Below are positions 1 to 11,080 of a stretch of 27,455 bases of DNA, in pieces. A program made the position numbers and the translations under genes. The stretch is from Spirochaetaceae bacterium (lineage in GTDB: Bacteria; Spirochaetota; Spirochaetia; SZUA-6; Bin103). The DNA lies in NCBI GenBank assembly GCA_028820215.1, contig JAPPKD010000247.1:1-27455 (forward strand), written 5' to 3'. The first letter of the stretch is position 1; every line of letters starts with the position of its first letter. The notes below the pieces were generated by a model. It did no database searches, was not told where the DNA came from, and worked only from the letters and a program-made list of their open reading frames with translations.

Positions 1-1
1 C

Positions 2-580
2 GCCGCAGCGGCGGCTGACGCGGCTGCCCGCGCCGCACCGCGGGCGGTCGAGCAACGCCTTCAGGCGGAACGGGATGCGCTGGCGGCGCTGGACGCCGCC
101 GACGGTGCCGCGGCGGACGGTGCTCCGCTGGCGCCCGGCAGCAGCGTGCTCATCCGTCGTACCGGTGCCGCCGGCCGGGTGGTGCGCCGGCACCGGCCGG
201 ACCGGTATCCCGACCGCTACGTGGTGCAGACCGACACCATCCGCGGTGAGTTCCGCGCTGCCGAGCTGGTCGTGACCGATCCGCACCCGTCTCGCCGTAC
301 GAGCGCCCGCGTCGAGCTGGTGAACCGGGCGGAGCCGGTGCTGGAGCTGCACGTCCGCGGCATGCGCGCGGAGGAGGCACTGCAGCAGGTCGAGCGCCAG
401 CTCGACTCCGCGGTCATGCGGGGCATGGCGGAGTTCTCGGTCGTGCACGGCCACGGCCAGGGCGTGCTGCGGCACGCGATCCGGGAGTATCTGCGCGACA
501 GCTCCGCGGTCAGCGACTATCAGGATGCCCCGGCCGACGAGGGTGGACATGGCAAGACGATCGTCCGGCTCCGTCGCTGA
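2..580 (+). CDS. mutS2: MutS2 (C-terminal part; 5' end outside window)
   Basis: The reading frame is open from the left edge to TGA at 578-580, so only the last ~192 residues are present. An Ala/Arg-rich helical stretch comes first. An SH3/KOW-like segment follows (PLAPGSSVLIRR, then GRVV, then GEFRAAELVV), as in the middle of MutS2. The end is a Smr domain with LELHVRGM, the glycine motif VVHGHGQGVLR and the typical terminal GGHGKTIVRLRR. MutS2 is a MutS-related ATPase; its Smr domain is a nucleic-acid nuclease, and roles in limiting recombination and rescuing collided ribosomes are reported for the family. The classical LDLRG motif is LHVRG here. The mismatch-recognition and ATPase parts lie upstream of the window. 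The 3' end overlaps uvrA by 32 bases, suggesting cotranscription. A stand-alone Smr protein is possible but less likely given the upstream helical and KOW-like region. Confidence 0.88.
   Translation, partial: AAAAADAAARAAPRAVEQRLQAERDALAALDAADGAAADGAPLAPGSSVLIRRTGAAGRVVRRHRPDRYPDRYVVQTDTIRGEFRAAELVVTDPHPSRRTSARVELVNRAEPVLELHVRGMRAEEALQQVERQLDSAVMRGMAEFSVVHGHGQGVLRHAIREYLRDSSAVSDYQDAPADEGGHGKTIVRLRR
539..546 (+). promoter_or_regulatory. Shine-Dalgarno that selects the uvrA start
   Basis: The purine-rich stretch GAGGGTGG ends two bases before ATG 549. The in-frame ATG at 525, eight codons upstream, has no comparable site. This supports 549 as the uvrA start, inside the end of mutS2. Confidence 0.5.
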
Positions 581-3449
581 CGGCACCAACGCCGACGGGA
601 CGGCCGGCACGGACGGCGCGCGCAGGGGAACCGACCGCATCGTCATCCGCGGCGCCCGCGAGCACAACCTGAAGGGGGTCGACCTGGACCTGCCGCGCAA
701 CCGGCTGATCGTCGTGTCGGGGCCAAGCGGCTCGGGCAAGTCGTCACTCGCGTTCGACACCGTGTTCGCAGAGGGGCAGCGCCGCTACGTCGAGTCCCTG
801 TCGGCGTACGCGCGGCAGTTCCTGGGACGGCTGGACAAGCCGGACGTCGATTTCATCGACGGCCTTTCGCCGGCGATCTCGATCGAGCAACGCACGGCGC
901 AACGCAATCCACGGTCCACGGTCGGCACCGTGACCGAGATCTACGACTATCTGCGGCTCCTGTTCGCCCGCACCGGCCGCCCGCACTGCGCGGAGTGCGG
1001 AGCGGCCATCAGCGAGCGGTCGACCGACCAGATCGTCGACGCCATCGCTTCCCTGCCCGCAGGTTCGCGGATCATTCTGCTGGCGCCCGTGGTGCGCGGC
1101 CGCAAGGGACAGCACCGTGCCGTGTTCGAGGACGCGGTCAAGGCGGGATTCGTGCGGGTGCGCGTGGACGGCCGCATCCACTCCCTCGACGATGCACCGG
1201 AGCTGGACCGGAACACGGCGCACACGATCGAGATCGTGGTCGACCGTCTGATCGGCCGGCCGGACCTGCACCAACGGGTGGCCGGCTCGGTGGAAACGGC
1301 GCTGGAGGTAGGCTCCGGGCAGATGATCGTGCTGCTCGACGGCGACGGCGACGGCGTACCGGTCGAGAAGCGATTCTCGCAGACAAGCTCGTGCGCGGAT
1401 TGTGGCGCGCCGTTCCCGGAGCTCGAGCCCCGGCTGTTCTCGTTCAACAACCCGCACGGCGCCTGCCCCGACTGCTCCGGGCTGGGCGTCAGCCTCGAAT
1501 TCGACCGCGACCTGATCGTTCCCGACCCCGGCAAGTCCTTCGACGAGGGCGGCATCGCCACGCACAACCCCCGTGCCAAGTGGACCCGGTCCCTGTTCCG
1601 GGCGCTCGCCCGGCACTGGGGCTTCCGGCTCGATACCCCGCTGGACGAGTTGCCGCCCGTCGTCCTCGACGCCCTGCTGTTCGGGGCCGGCGACCGCATC
1701 CAGGTCGAGCACCGAACCGCCACCAAGGCCAGCTACCGTTACGCGACCACCTATCGGGGCGTGATTCCGGAGCTCAAGCGCCGCTACCTCCAGACCGCGT
1801 CCGATCACGTCAAGCGTTGGCTGGAGGGCTTCATGCGCGAGCAGCCCTGCCATGGGTGCGGGGGCCGGCGGCTGCGCCGGGAAGCGCTGGCCGTGGAAGT
1901 GGCCGGCCACAGCATCGACCAGGTCACCGCCATGTCCGTGGAGGCAGCGATGGCGTACGTCCGCCGCGTGGCCGACGAGAGCGGCGGCGACTGGGCCCGA
2001 GTGGCGGGGCAGATCGTCAAGGAGATCGGCGACCGCCTGGAGTTCATGGCGAGCGTCGGGCTTTCGTACCTGAGCCTGGACCGCCGCGCGTCCACGCTGT
2101 CCGGCGGCGAGGCGCAGCGCATTCGCCTGGCCACGCAGATCGGCTCGGCGCTCGTCGGAGTGCTCTACGTGCTGGACGAGCCGACCATCGGCCTGCACCA
2201 GCGGGACAATGACCGCCTGCTGCGCACGCTGTTCCGCCTTCGCGATCGCGGCAACACCCTGCTGGTGGTGGAACACGACGAGCAGACGCTGCGCAGCGCC
2301 GACTATCTGGTCGATCTCGGCCCCGGCGCCGGCGAACACGGCGGCCGGGTGGTGGCGTGCGGGGTGCCGCGCGCGGTGCAGGAGCACGACCGGTCCGTGA
2401 CCGGACGCTACCTCGCGGGGCGGGAGGCGATTCCCACGCCGCCGCAACGACGGCGGCCGACAGGCGGCCTGACCCTGCGCGGCGCGGCCGCCAACAACCT
2501 GCGCGACCTGGACGTACGGCTGCCGCTGGGAACGCTGACCGTGGTCACCGGCGTCTCCGGGTCGGGCAAGTCGACGCTGGTGTCCGACCTGCTGGGGCCC
2601 GCACTGCGGGCGGCCCTGGACGACCGGCGGCTGCCACCGGGACTCGCTGGCGTCGAAGGCTGCGAGCACATCGACAAGGTCATCGAGATCGACCAGGCGC
2701 CGATCGGCCGTACGCCGCGGTCCAATCCGGCCACGTACGTCGGGCTCTTCACGCCGATCCGGGAACTGTTCGCCGCCCTGCCGGAAGCGCGTGCACTCGG
2801 CTACCGGCCGGGCCGGTTCTCCTTCAACGTCGCCGGCGGCCGCTGCGAGAACTGCGCCGGCGACGGCCAGATCAAGATCGAGATGCACTTTCTTCCCGAC
2901 GTGTTCGTGACCTGCGACATCTGCGGAGGGCGCCGGTACAACCGCGAGACCCTGGCGATCCGCTACAAGGGGCGGAACATCGACGAGGTGCTGCGGATGT
3001 CGGTCACCGAGGCGGCCGAGTTCTTCACGCACGTCCCGCAGGTGGCGCGCCGGCTCGGCACGCTGCAGGACGTGGGCCTGGGGTACCTGCGGCTCGGCCA
3101 GTCGGCGCTGACCCTGTCCGGGGGCGAGGCGCAGCGCGTGAAGCTGTCCCTGGAGCTCTCGCGACGGGACACCGGCCGCACCGTGTATCTCCTCGACGAG
3201 CCGACCACCGGGCTCCACTTCGTCGACGTGCGCCAGCTCCTGTCCGTCTTGCAGCGGCTGGTCGACAAGGGTAATACCGTCGTGGTCATCGAGCATCACC
3301 TTGACGTGATCAAGCAGGCCGACCACGTGATCGACCTCGGCCCGGAAGGAGGCAGTGACGGCGGTGGCCTGGTTGCGACGGGGACTCCGGAGGACGTGGC
3401 CGGACACGAAGCCAGCCACACCGGCCGCTACCTGCGGGAGGTGCTGTGA
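549..3449 (+). CDS. uvrA: UvrABC excinuclease subunit A
   Basis: The 966-residue protein is the damage-recognition ATPase of nucleotide excision repair and loads UvrB at lesions. Both ABC modules are complete. The first Walker A (GPSGSGKSS) is near residue 58, the first signature (LSGGEAQRIRL) near 517 and Walker B (VLDEPTIGLHQ) near 540. The second Walker A (GVSGSGKST) is near 668, the second signature (LSGGEAQRVKL) near 856 and Walker B (LLDEPTTGLHF) near 880. Zinc-binding CxxC pairs are visible (CAECG, CADCG, CPDCSG, CENC and CDICGG). About 28 residues rich in Ala, Asp, Gly and Thr precede the conserved DRIVIRGAREHNLK start. ATG 549 is preferred over ATG 525 because of the ribosome site next to it. 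The gene overlaps mutS2 upstream and ends in a GTGA overlap with the lptD-like gene. Confidence 0.98.
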   Translation: MARRSSGSVADGTNADGTAGTDGARRGTDRIVIRGAREHNLKGVDLDLPRNRLIVVSGPSGSGKSSLAFDTVFAEGQRRYVESLSAYARQFLGRLDKPDVDFIDGLSPAISIEQRTAQRNPRSTVGTVTEIYDYLRLLFARTGRPHCAECGAAISERSTDQIVDAIASLPAGSRIILLAPVVRGRKGQHRAVFEDAVKAGFVRVRVDGRIHSLDDAPELDRNTAHTIEIVVDRLIGRPDLHQRVAGSVETALEVGSGQMIVLLDGDGDGVPVEKRFSQTSSCADCGAPFPELEPRLFSFNNPHGACPDCSGLGVSLEFDRDLIVPDPGKSFDEGGIATHNPRAKWTRSLFRALARHWGFRLDTPLDELPPVVLDALLFGAGDRIQVEHRTATKASYRYATTYRGVIPELKRRYLQTASDHVKRWLEGFMREQPCHGCGGRRLRREALAVEVAGHSIDQVTAMSVEAAMAYVRRVADESGGDWARVAGQIVKEIGDRLEFMASVGLSYLSLDRRASTLSGGEAQRIRLATQIGSALVGVLYVLDEPTIGLHQRDNDRLLRTLFRLRDRGNTLLVVEHDEQTLRSADYLVDLGPGAGEHGGRVVACGVPRAVQEHDRSVTGRYLAGREAIPTPPQRRRPTGGLTLRGAAANNLRDLDVRLPLGTLTVVTGVSGSGKSTLVSDLLGPALRAALDDRRLPPGLAGVEGCEHIDKVIEIDQAPIGRTPRSNPATYVGLFTPIRELFAALPEARALGYRPGRFSFNVAGGRCENCAGDGQIKIEMHFLPDVFVTCDICGGRRYNRETLAIRYKGRNIDEVLRMSVTEAAEFFTHVPQVARRLGTLQDVGLGYLRLGQSALTLSGGEAQRVKLSLELSRRDTGRTVYLLDEPTTGLHFVDVRQLLSVLQRLVDKGNTVVVIEHHLDVIKQADHVIDLGPEGGSDGGGLVATGTPEDVAGHEASHTGRYLREVL

Positions 3450-6400
3450 ACGTCCGCCGCACGCTGACCGTCCTGCTGGCAGTGGCTGCGGCGGCGGCGG
3501 TCGCCCAGAGCCCGCCGCCAACCAGCGACGATCCGCTGTTCGCCGAGACCCTGCCGATCGACATCGACACGGCCCGCGCCGCGGAGCTTGCCGCGTGGCT
3601 GCGTCAGCTCGGCCTGCCGGACGGCGGTGACCGGGCCGCCCGGCAGCAGCGGCTGCGCGAGCACTACGGGCTGCCGAGTCCGGAAGAAGCGTCCGTGGAG
3701 GAAACGGGCAGCGAGATCTCGGTGGAGTCGGCGCGCTCTGCCCGCTACCGTTCCGACGAGCTCGGCCACACGACTCTGGTGCTGGAGGGCGAGGTCGTCG
3801 TCACCGCCGTGGACCGGGACACCGGTGCGCGTCATCGGATCCAGGCCGACCGGATCACGTACCACGACGAGCGCAACAGTCTCACCGCATCGGGTTCCGT
3901 GGAGTACACGATGACGACCGACGACGGCTCGGAGGTGTTCCGCGGGGAGAGCCTGTCTGTCGATACCGAGCGATGGGAGGGGATCTTCTACGACGGATCG
4001 AGCCAGGTCGATCAAACCGTGGCGGAGCAGGCGGCCGATCAGGACGTGACCTTCACCTATTCCGGGACGGCGATCACGCGGCGGGCCGACGATACGGTGG
4101 TGATGGAGCAGGCGACCGTCACCTCGTCCGACGATCCCGACGACCCCGATTACCGGATCGAAGCGGAGCGGCTGTGGATCCTGGCGCCCGAGGAGTGGGC
4201 GGTCAGCAACGGGTTCCTGCACGTAGGCGAGGTGCCGGTGCTGTATCTGCCGTACTTTCTCCGCCCGGGAGGCAGGCTGGTGTTTCACCCGGCGATCGGG
4301 CAGCGCAGCCGCGAGGGCCTCTACCTGCAGACGACCACCTACCTGACCGGGCGCAAACCGGCCGATGACGTCTCGGTGTCGTTTCTGCAGCGCAACGCGG
4401 GCGAGACCGGCTACGCCGACGAGCGCCGCGGCCTGTTCCTGCTGCCGATCCGCGCGGCAGCGGATGCGGCGGACGCCGACGTGCTGGCGCTGATGGTCGA
4501 CCTCTACAGCCGCCTCGGCATCTTTGGCGGGGTGCAGGGGCGATTCGGCGGGCTGTCGCTGTTCGGGGCCGTCGCCGCGTCCCGCGCGCTGGTCGCGGAC
4601 GCTCGTTCGGGTGTCGGCCACACGCCGTACCTGCGCGGAGCGGACGGCGAGCTGGTCTCGCACTGGGACACCACCACGATCCTGGGAGCCCGAGTTCCGT
4701 TGCGCTACGGGCTCGAGACGGAAGTCACGCTCCGCGGCACGCTCGGATCGGTGCAGGGCAGCTTCGAGCTGTTTTCCGATCCGGGCTTCACCACGGACTT
4801 CCTGAGTCGGGCTCACGACCTGCCGACCGGGGGACTGCTGGGCCTGCCGCAGGGTCCGTTGATCCCCCCGCCCCCGCGCGACCGGCTGGAGTGGCGGCTC
4901 GGAGGCGACCTGTCTCTGCATCCGCTGCTCGCGACCCCGGCGTTGCGGACGCTGACGTTTCCCACGCTCTCGGCAAGCTGGCTCTGGGGCAGCCGCACCG
5001 AGCCGCCGTCGGCAGGAGTGCCATCGGCGCTGGACCGGCTGCAGGCAGCGTCGCCTTCCCGCCGTTTCTACTATCCCGAGACGCTCACGCTGCCGGCGGT
5101 CGCGGCGGTCGCCTCCGGGTCGCTGTTCCGCTGGTCAGCCGATGGCGGCTTGCTCGCCGCCGAGGTCGGCTACTCGCTGCGTCCGGTCGTGTCCGTCGAT
5201 CACCGCTTCGATGACGGGCCGGTCGCCACGCGCGATCAGGTCGATCTGGACATCCTCCACACGCGCGTCGATACGCGTGCCAACGGACAGATCAGCTACA
5301 CCGTCTCTGCACTCGACCGCATCGTCGGACTGAGCGGCGCGCTCGTCGAGACGGCCAGCTACCAGGTGCACGCCCGACAGGCGGACGGCATCGATCCGGA
5401 ACTCGCCGAGCAGTTGACCCAGTCGGACCTGAGCCGGACCAGCGCGCGGCTGCGGCTGAACAACACGCTCAGCCTGCGGCCGCTGCGGTCCGTGCCAGCG
5501 TGGTCGGGATCAAGCCTCTCGTACGGACTGGGTCTGCTGCTGCACGATGTGCACCTGGATCCAGACACCGGCGATCCACTGGTGCGGGGCCCGGCGTGGG
5601 ACCGGGACAGGGTCCTTGCTCACCGAGCCGGGGCAGACGCGGCGTTCGCGGTCACCGGCATCCGCGCCCGCGTGGGCGCAGGTATCGACTTGCCGCCACG
5701 CCCGCTGGCCGCCGACGGCCGCGTGGAAGCGGATGCCGGGGCGTTCTCCATGGCGGTGCGTGGCGGCGTTGCCGAGCAGGCGGACGGAGCCGACGCCGGG
5801 CAGCTCAAGCCGACCCCGATCGATGGACGGGGGAGCGTGCGCATCAACTCGAGCGCGTCGGTGAGCCAGTCGTTCCGGCTGGATGAGCAACAGCGCCTGG
5901 AGCGCCTCCGGACCCAGGCGAGTGCCTACGGGGTGACCGGTACGGTGACCGCGGCGGTACGTGAGCCGCTCGATCCCTTCGGCGATCCCCTTCCCGACGG
6001 CCAGCCGGGCCTGCGTGCGACGCAGGTGGCGGTCGGATACCGGCTGGACACGGGGACGATCGCGTTCTGGAAGAACCGGATACGGCTGGATGCCGGCGTG
6101 CAGACGCAGTTCGCCGTCGACCCGGAGGCGTTCGTGCGCGACAACTCGCTCTCGTTCGATCTGCGGCTGGGCGTCCGGATTCACCGGTTCCTCGACCTCT
6201 CCTTCAGGTCGAGCTCGGTCAATCGTCACCTGTACCGGTACCTGCCCGACACGGCCGAACGGGCCGGCGACCGGTGGGTCAACCCGATCGTGGATCTGGC
6301 GCGGTCGTTCAACTTCCTGAATTCCGAAGACCGGATCGCCTCGGCGTTCAAGCTGGAGTCGCTGCGCATCGAGGCGCTGCACCGGTTGGGCGACTGGAAC

Positions 6401-6583
6401 CTGTCGCTGGCCTACCAGGGCCGGCCGGAACAGCACGTGGAGTACAACCCCGAGACCGACCGGGAAGAGCCGCGCATCGTCTGGACGCCGGCCCTCTCGG
6501 TGGAAGTCCGATGGCTGCCGGTCCCGGAGCTGTACTCGGTCTTCCGCATCGATCGCCAGGGTCTCGACATCGAGGATCGCTGA
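3446..6583 (+). CDS. lptD: LptD/OstA-like outer-membrane assembly protein
   Basis: A 1045-residue envelope protein starting at GTG within GTGA, which contains the uvrA stop. Residues 1-20 form a signal peptide ending AVA-Q. Residues about 40-76 look like a SAP-type helix-turn-helix (ELAAWLRQLGLP, then RQQRLREHYGLP). Residues about 90-250 form an OstA-like beta region (NSLTASGSVEYT). The LptD-like signature PVLYLPYFLRPGG is at 263-275, followed by a long alternating beta-barrel region. LptD places lipopolysaccharide in the outer leaflet; spirochaetes that lack LPS still carry relatives, so the substrate here is unknown. There is no cysteine, so the disulfide-controlled maturation of enterobacterial LptD cannot operate. 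The last residue is Arg rather than the aromatic typical of barrels. Downstream, 24 bases separate it from phoH. Confidence 0.82.
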   Translation: MNVRRTLTVLLAVAAAAAVAQSPPPTSDDPLFAETLPIDIDTARAAELAAWLRQLGLPDGGDRAARQQRLREHYGLPSPEEASVEETGSEISVESARSARYRSDELGHTTLVLEGEVVVTAVDRDTGARHRIQADRITYHDERNSLTASGSVEYTMTTDDGSEVFRGESLSVDTERWEGIFYDGSSQVDQTVAEQAADQDVTFTYSGTAITRRADDTVVMEQATVTSSDDPDDPDYRIEAERLWILAPEEWAVSNGFLHVGEVPVLYLPYFLRPGGRLVFHPAIGQRSREGLYLQTTTYLTGRKPADDVSVSFLQRNAGETGYADERRGLFLLPIRAAADAADADVLALMVDLYSRLGIFGGVQGRFGGLSLFGAVAASRALVADARSGVGHTPYLRGADGELVSHWDTTTILGARVPLRYGLETEVTLRGTLGSVQGSFELFSDPGFTTDFLSRAHDLPTGGLLGLPQGPLIPPPPRDRLEWRLGGDLSLHPLLATPALRTLTFPTLSASWLWGSRTEPPSAGVPSALDRLQAASPSRRFYYPETLTLPAVAAVASGSLFRWSADGGLLAAEVGYSLRPVVSVDHRFDDGPVATRDQVDLDILHTRVDTRANGQISYTVSALDRIVGLSGALVETASYQVHARQADGIDPELAEQLTQSDLSRTSARLRLNNTLSLRPLRSVPAWSGSSLSYGLGLLLHDVHLDPDTGDPLVRGPAWDRDRVLAHRAGADAAFAVTGIRARVGAGIDLPPRPLAADGRVEADAGAFSMAVRGGVAEQADGADAGQLKPTPIDGRGSVRINSSASVSQSFRLDEQQRLERLRTQASAYGVTGTVTAAVREPLDPFGDPLPDGQPGLRATQVAVGYRLDTGTIAFWKNRIRLDAGVQTQFAVDPEAFVRDNSLSFDLRLGVRIHRFLDLSFRSSSVNRHLYRYLPDTAERAGDRWVNPIVDLARSFNFLNSEDRIASAFKLESLRIEALHRLGDWNLSLAYQGRPEQHVEYNPETDREEPRIVWTPALSVEVRWLPVPELYSVFRIDRQGLDIEDR

Positions 6584-6592
6584 GACTACGAT
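6564..6592 (+). promoter_or_regulatory. Candidate sigma70-type promoter for phoH
   Basis: TCGACA (6564-6569), a 17-base spacer and TACGAT (6587-6592) lie across the 3' end of the lptD-like gene. The expected transcript start is about nine bases before the phoH ATG. No clear Shine-Dalgarno is seen there. The prediction comes from reading alone. Confidence 0.35.
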
Positions 6593-6607
6593 CGCGGCCG
6601 TCGCGAT

Positions 6608-7576
<969 letters not shown>

Positions 7577-7589
7577 TGCCAGCGTCCTG

Positions 7590-8210
7590 ATGATGGAAGA
7601 TCCCGAGCAACCTCCGAGTACCGGCCCGCCGGCCACCCTTGGCAGCGCCCGCGACCCGCGCGCCCTGCCCGTTGAGCCCCTGCCCGTTGAGCCCCTGCCC
7701 GTTGAGCCCCTGCCCGTTGAGCCCCTGCCCGTTGAGCTTGGGCCCGTTGAGCCCGGGCGCGTGGAGCTCGGCGTGGCAGCCCATGTGCGCGCTCCCGCCG
7801 GCGGCGACCGGGCGGCGCTGGTTCGTTTCGCCGAGGGCGCGCTGGACGCGCTCGGCCGAAGCTCGGCCGAGTTGTCGGTCCTGTTGTGCGACGACGGGTT
7901 CATGCGCGACCTGAATCTGCGCTTCCGCGGAATCGACGCGCCGACCGACGTGCTGTCTTTCGAACAGGACTTGACCGTCGGCCACGGCTCGATGCTCGGC
8001 GACGTGGTGATCTCGCTCGACACCGCCCGACGGCAGGCGCGGCGCCGCAACCTTTCCGAGGCGACCGAGATTCGCGAGTTGCTGCTGCACGGCATCCTGC
8101 ACCTGCTGGGTCGGGACCACGGTGACGGCGACATCGCGGACGAGCCGATGCTGCAGGAGCAGCGTCGGCTCCTGGAGTCTCTGCCATGGGCATCCTGCGC
8201 CGCCTCATGA
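7590..8210 (+). CDS. ybeY: Endoribonuclease YbeY with repeat-bearing N-terminal extension
   Basis: This is the metal-dependent RNase for 16S rRNA maturation and ribosome quality control. With ATG 7590 the protein has 206 residues. The active-site motif HGILHLLGRDH has its three zinc-binding His at 167, 171 and 177. The family motif DVLSFEQ is near 120, and LNLRFRGIDAPTDVLSF is typical. Family members are about 150 residues. The extra ~57 residues at the N terminus include a (LPVEP)n repeat from a 15-bp tandem array. GTG 7761, just after the array, would give a normal 149-residue protein, so the array may instead be an untranslated spacer. Neither start has a clear Shine-Dalgarno. The 3' end overlaps corC by 25 bases. 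The function is secure; the start is not. Confidence 0.9.
   Translation: MMEDPEQPPSTGPPATLGSARDPRALPVEPLPVEPLPVEPLPVEPLPVELGPVEPGRVELGVAAHVRAPAGGDRAALVRFAEGALDALGRSSAELSVLLCDDGFMRDLNLRFRGIDAPTDVLSFEQDLTVGHGSMLGDVVISLDTARRQARRRNLSEATEIRELLLHGILHLLGRDHGDGDIADEPMLQEQRRLLESLPWASCAAS
7665..7754 (+). repeat. 15-bp tandem repeat, five copies plus a degenerate sixth
   Basis: The unit CTGCCCGTTGAGCCC occurs four times perfectly (7665-7724), then once with the last codon changed to CTT (7725-7739). GGGCCCGTTGAGCCC (7740-7754) is a degenerate sixth copy. In the ybeY frame it encodes Leu-Pro-Val-Glu-Pro. The near-identity of copies suggests recent slippage expansion. It is too short and spacer-free to be a CRISPR array. 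Confidence 0.95.
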
Positions 8211-9033
8211 GCATCCTGGATCGGCTTCTCCGCAAGCCGTCGGACGAGGAGCGCAGGCTCGACGACCTCGGCCCGCACGCGCGGGAGATGATCGACGGCG
8301 TGGTGCAGCTCTCGTCGACGACCGTCAAGGACATCATGGTGCCGCGACCGGACGTGGTGTTCGTGTCCGTCGATGCCACGCCGGAGGAGCTGATGGAAAC
8401 CATCACGGAGAGCGGCCACTCCCGGCTGCCGGTGTACCACAAGACCGTCGACGACGTGATCGGCGTGCTGTACGCGAAGGATCTGCTGGGCCAGATCGTC
8501 GGCAACGGCCGGAATGACGACAGGGTCGTGAACGACGACAGTGTCGTGAATGCCGGCAAGGCGATGCGCAAGCCCTATTTCGTGCCGGAAAGCAAGCGCG
8601 TCGACGAGTTGCTGCACGAGTTCCAGCGTCGCAGGGTGCATCTTGCGATCGTCACGGACGAGTACGGCGGAACCTCCGGAATCGCCTGCATGGAGGACGT
8701 GCTGGAGGAGATCGTCGGCGACATACAGGACGAGTTCGACAATGAGAGCGAGGAGGTCCTCAAGCTGGGGGCCGGGGTCTACCTGTGCGACGCGCGGGTG
8801 AGCCTGGACGAGCTCGAAGACCACGGCCTGGCGCTGGAGTTGCCGGTCGACGAGTTCAATACGCTCGGCGGGTTCGTCTTCGACCTGTTCGGGAAGATCC
8901 CGGTGATCTACGAAACCAAGCGGTACGGCGAGGCCGATTTCGTGATCCAAGGGATGGACGGGCGCCGCATCACGCGGGTGAAGATCGTCCTGCGCAGCGA
9001 CCCGGAGGACGAATCGCAGCAGGATCGCTCCGC

Positions 9034-9037
<4 letters not shown>
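8186..9037 (+). CDS. corC: CorC/TlyC-type CBS-domain protein
   Basis: The 283-residue protein has a CBS pair at about 50-183 ([15 protein letters not shown], then [24 protein letters not shown]). A CorC_HlyC transporter-associated domain follows (~195-278, with the family hallmark [15 protein letters not shown]). It lacks the DUF21 membrane domain, so it is the soluble CorC/TlyC form. TlyC was named as a haemolysin in Brachyspira; in enterobacteria CorC is linked to divalent cation efflux, so 'haemolysin' should not be read literally. ATG 8186 is preferred because GGAG lies eight bases upstream. The in-frame ATG 8207, which overlaps the ybeY stop as ATGA, is an alternative. Residues 110-121 contain a duplicated six-residue unit ([12 protein letters not shown]) from an 18-bp duplication between the CBS motifs. 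The gene ends in a GTGA overlap with pgk. Confidence 0.93.
8513..8548 (+). repeat. 18-bp tandem duplication inside corC
   Basis: AATGACGACAGGGTCGTG (8513-8530) is followed directly by AACGACGACAGTGTCGTG (8531-8548), with two mismatches. It adds six in-frame residues between the two CBS motifs. Confidence 0.85.
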
Positions 9038-10264
<1,227 letters not shown>

Positions 10265-10272
<8 letters not shown>

Positions 10273-11053
10273 CTCCGGCCGGTCCGCCGCTGGCGAACGC
10301 GGCGTGCTGATCACCGGCAACTGGAAGATGAACCTTCTGCGCGCATCCGCGCGGGAGCTGGCGGCCGCGGTGGTGCGGGAACTCGACACCGGCGGGCGCG
10401 CCCCGGCCGGCGTGCGCGTCGCGGTGGCGCCGCCGTACACGGCACTCGACGTGGTGCGCGACGCGATACGCGGATCGGGTGTGCTGCTGGCCGCACAGGA
10501 CGTGGCGGCCACCGCCGAAGGGGCTTACACCGGCGAAGTGGCGGCGGCGATGCTGGCCGACGCCGGTGTGGGGCTGGTCATCGTCGGCCACTCGGAGCGT
10601 CGGCACGGCCTGGGCGACACCGACGACGTGGTGCTGGAGAAGGTTCGGCGCGCCTGCGAGGCGGGCCTGGAGGTCACCCTGTGCGTGGGCGAGACTTCAG
10701 ACGAGCGCGACGCCGGGCGCGCGGAGGAGATCGTCGCGCGGCAGGTGCGTGCGGTCGTCCCGCAGGTGGACCTCGGCCGGGCGTCGCTGCAGGTGGCCTA
10801 CGAGCCGGTCTGGGCCATCGGCACCGGCCGCACCGCCACCCCGGAGGATGCGCGCGCCATGCATGCCCACATCCGCGCGACGGTGGCCGCGGCAGCCGGC
10901 GCGGAGGCCGCGGCGGGGCTGATCATCCAGTACGGCGGCTCGGTGAAACCTGACAACGCCGCGGCGCTGCTTGCGCAGGACGGCGTCGACGGCCTGCTGG
11001 TCGGTGGCGCGTCGCTGGAGGCGGCTTCGTTCGCGGCGATAGTGCCCCTTTAG
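10265..11053 (+). CDS. tpiA: Triosephosphate isomerase
   Basis: The 262-residue TIM-barrel enzyme interconverts dihydroxyacetone phosphate and glyceraldehyde 3-phosphate. Catalytic residues are visible: N19 and K21 in GNWKMN, H109 in GHSERRH and E180 in [10 protein letters not shown]. The phosphate-gripping [10 protein letters not shown] motif is near the C terminus. ATG 10265 overlaps the end of pgk by eight bases and gives about 14 residues before the conserved start, slightly longer than usual. The stop is TAG 11051-11053, and secG follows after 27 bases. Confidence 0.97.
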
Positions 11054-11065
11054 CGGCCCTGCCCT

Positions 11066-11071
11066 TATAAT
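11066..11071 (+). promoter_or_regulatory. Perfect -10 box immediately upstream of secG
   Basis: TATAAT stands out in very GC-rich sequence and ends nine bases before the secG ATG. The expected transcript start falls about three bases before ATG, so the message would be nearly leaderless. No good -35 hexamer lies 16-18 bases upstream. It could drive secG and the ATP synthase genes. Confidence 0.4.
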
Positions 11072-11080
11072 GGATGCGGA

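Noticed and set aside
744..3521. A 925-residue open frame on the minus strand opposite uvrA
   Set aside because: It mirrors uvrA codons in GC-rich DNA, shows no domain and conflicts with a certain gene. Similar long antisense frames opposite phoH-corC, atpA-atpG and atpD are rejected for the same reason.
7665..7754. A CRISPR-like array
   Set aside because: Units are 15 bp, directly adjacent and without spacers, so it is a simple tandem repeat.
8785..9033. A longer pgk product with an ~80-residue N-terminal extension
   Set aside because: The extension lies inside corC in another frame, has no family similarity, and GTG 9034 with a ribosome site gives the normal enzyme.
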